A DNA stretch of 14,663 bases from JAQBDA01 sp041301185 (lineage in GTDB: Bacteria; Chloroflexota; Anaerolineae; Anaerolineales; UBA4823): NCBI GenBank assembly GCA_041301185.1, contig JBFYSV010000090.1, forward strand, positions 1-14,663, given 5' to 3'. The notes below the pieces were generated by a model. The model had not been told where the DNA came from. It worked only from the letters and a program-made list of their open reading frames with translations, and did not search any database. Position 1 is the stretch's first letter, and each line of letters opens with the position of its first letter. Shown piece after piece: positions 13,980 through 14,663 of the stretch. Both the position numbers and the translations under genes were made by a program.

Positions 13980-14663
13980 TTAAAACCGGGATTCACAATC
14001 CATGATATCACGCAAAGCTTGTTTCCGCTCTGCTCCGCCGAGCAATTCCAACCTGCGGATTCCCAAAGGATCAATCTCTTCTCTGAGCAAGCGGATCTCT
14101 TCGGCTGTCGGTGGCATTGTTTCGGTTACTTCGGGAGAGATTTCGAGTGGAAATCCAGTCTTTGCCTGGATCTGGCTAATGCTTACTCCTGGGTGGTAGC
14201 TGGTCAGGCGCAGGGTACCGTTGGCAAAGTCAAACTGCCCCAAATCTGACACAAGGTATTTGGGACCAGATCCTCGAGTTCTAGCCGGCGAGAATCCCAA
14301 GCCGGACAAGACGTCCAGGTCTGCTACAAAGGTGACTCGCGAGTGGCGCGGCACATATAGGTGAATATCGTTGATGAAGGTTGTCACGTCAGGTATTCCA
14401 CCTGATCCAGGCAGTCTCATGCGGGCAGACCCGCCTTTGAGATAGTCTTTACCAAAGGCGATGTTGTTGAAATTCCCGTTTGCGTCGATTTGCCCAGGAC
14501 GAAAGAACTCTTTTGGCCTAAGAGTAGGTAGAATGTCAGCCGCTATCTGGACAAAGCCTACATTGGTCAATGAAAGGTCCAGCCAGAGACCTTCGACGCG
14601 AGTCAAACTCATCGGCGCAGGTTGGCGGCACACACCCTGACCGATCGCTGATGCAAAATATAG
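13980..14663 (-). CDS. Glutaconate-type CoA-transferase subunit B (5'-truncated)
   Basis: The gene is cut by the right window edge: the frame is open to position 14663 and reads ASAIGQG upstream of the GTG at 14633, so no start codon is assigned. The 227 visible residues match the C-terminal four-fifths of family I CoA-transferase B subunits (GctB of glutaconate CoA-transferase; IpdB-like proteins of steroid ring degradation). Shared landmarks are GQIDANGNFN near residue 57, the glycine turn PGSGG, and PTAEEIRLLREEIDP near the C-terminus. Such subunits pair with an A subunit, normally encoded just upstream, to move CoA between short or cyclic acyl acids. The family's catalytic glutamate would lie outside the visible part. 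The substrate is unknown. Confidence 0.88.
   Translation of the reverse strand, partial: LYFASAIGQGVCRQPAPMSLTRVEGLWLDLSLTNVGFVQIAADILPTLRPKEFFRPGQIDANGNFNNIAFGKDYLKGGSARMRLPGSGGIPDVTTFINDIHLYVPRHSRVTFVADLDVLSGLGFSPARTRGSGPKYLVSDLGQFDFANGTLRLTSYHPGVSISQIQAKTGFPLEISPEVTETMPPTAEEIRLLREEIDPLGIRRLELLGGAERKQALRDIMDCESRF

Overview
The window looks like chromosomal DNA from a free-living bacterium with roughly balanced GC. The gene mix (Ser/Thr kinase beside an FHA regulator, CpXC-domain protein, class III aminotransferase of the archaeal/Chloroflexi type, secreted GH3 protein, glutaconate-type CoA-transferase) suggests Chloroflexota, probably Anaerolineae. That placement is inferred from gene content and style; no marker gene is present to prove it.

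Layout. Positions 1-160 hold a perfect 10-bp hairpin at the left edge, a strong rho-independent terminator (69-114) closing an upstream gene outside the window, and a TATAAT box only 7 nt before the first start codon. Next comes a plus-strand transport group (161-2894): an AI-2E/PerM-type membrane protein, a CPA2-type cation/proton antiporter, and a small protein that reads as a divergent PII-like signalling protein. Converging on it is a minus-strand pair, tgt then uppP, joined by an ATGA overlap (4829 to 2911). From 5000 a class III aminotransferase is followed, with an 11-nt overlap, by a soluble GAF-PAS histidine kinase, then by a CpXC zinc-ribbon protein with a four-repeat helical tail (ends 9297).

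From 9308 to 11069 an FHA-winged-helix regulator (minus) and a tail-anchored Ser/Thr kinase (plus) diverge from a very short control region. There the two -10 boxes abut and form one perfect 12-bp palindrome. The right end (minus) holds a GH3-family protein with signal peptide, Ig-like domain and three C-terminal membrane helices, preceded by a glutaconate CoA-transferase subunit B gene cut by the window edge.

Functionally the window mixes housekeeping (queuosine tRNA modification, undecaprenyl phosphate recycling) with signalling. Two pairings stand out: antiporter with PII-like protein, a possible ligand-gated transport control, and kinase with FHA regulator, a likely phospho-dependent transcription circuit. 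No mobile elements, CRISPR arrays, tRNA or rRNA genes were seen. No stretch longer than 300 bases lacks a gene.
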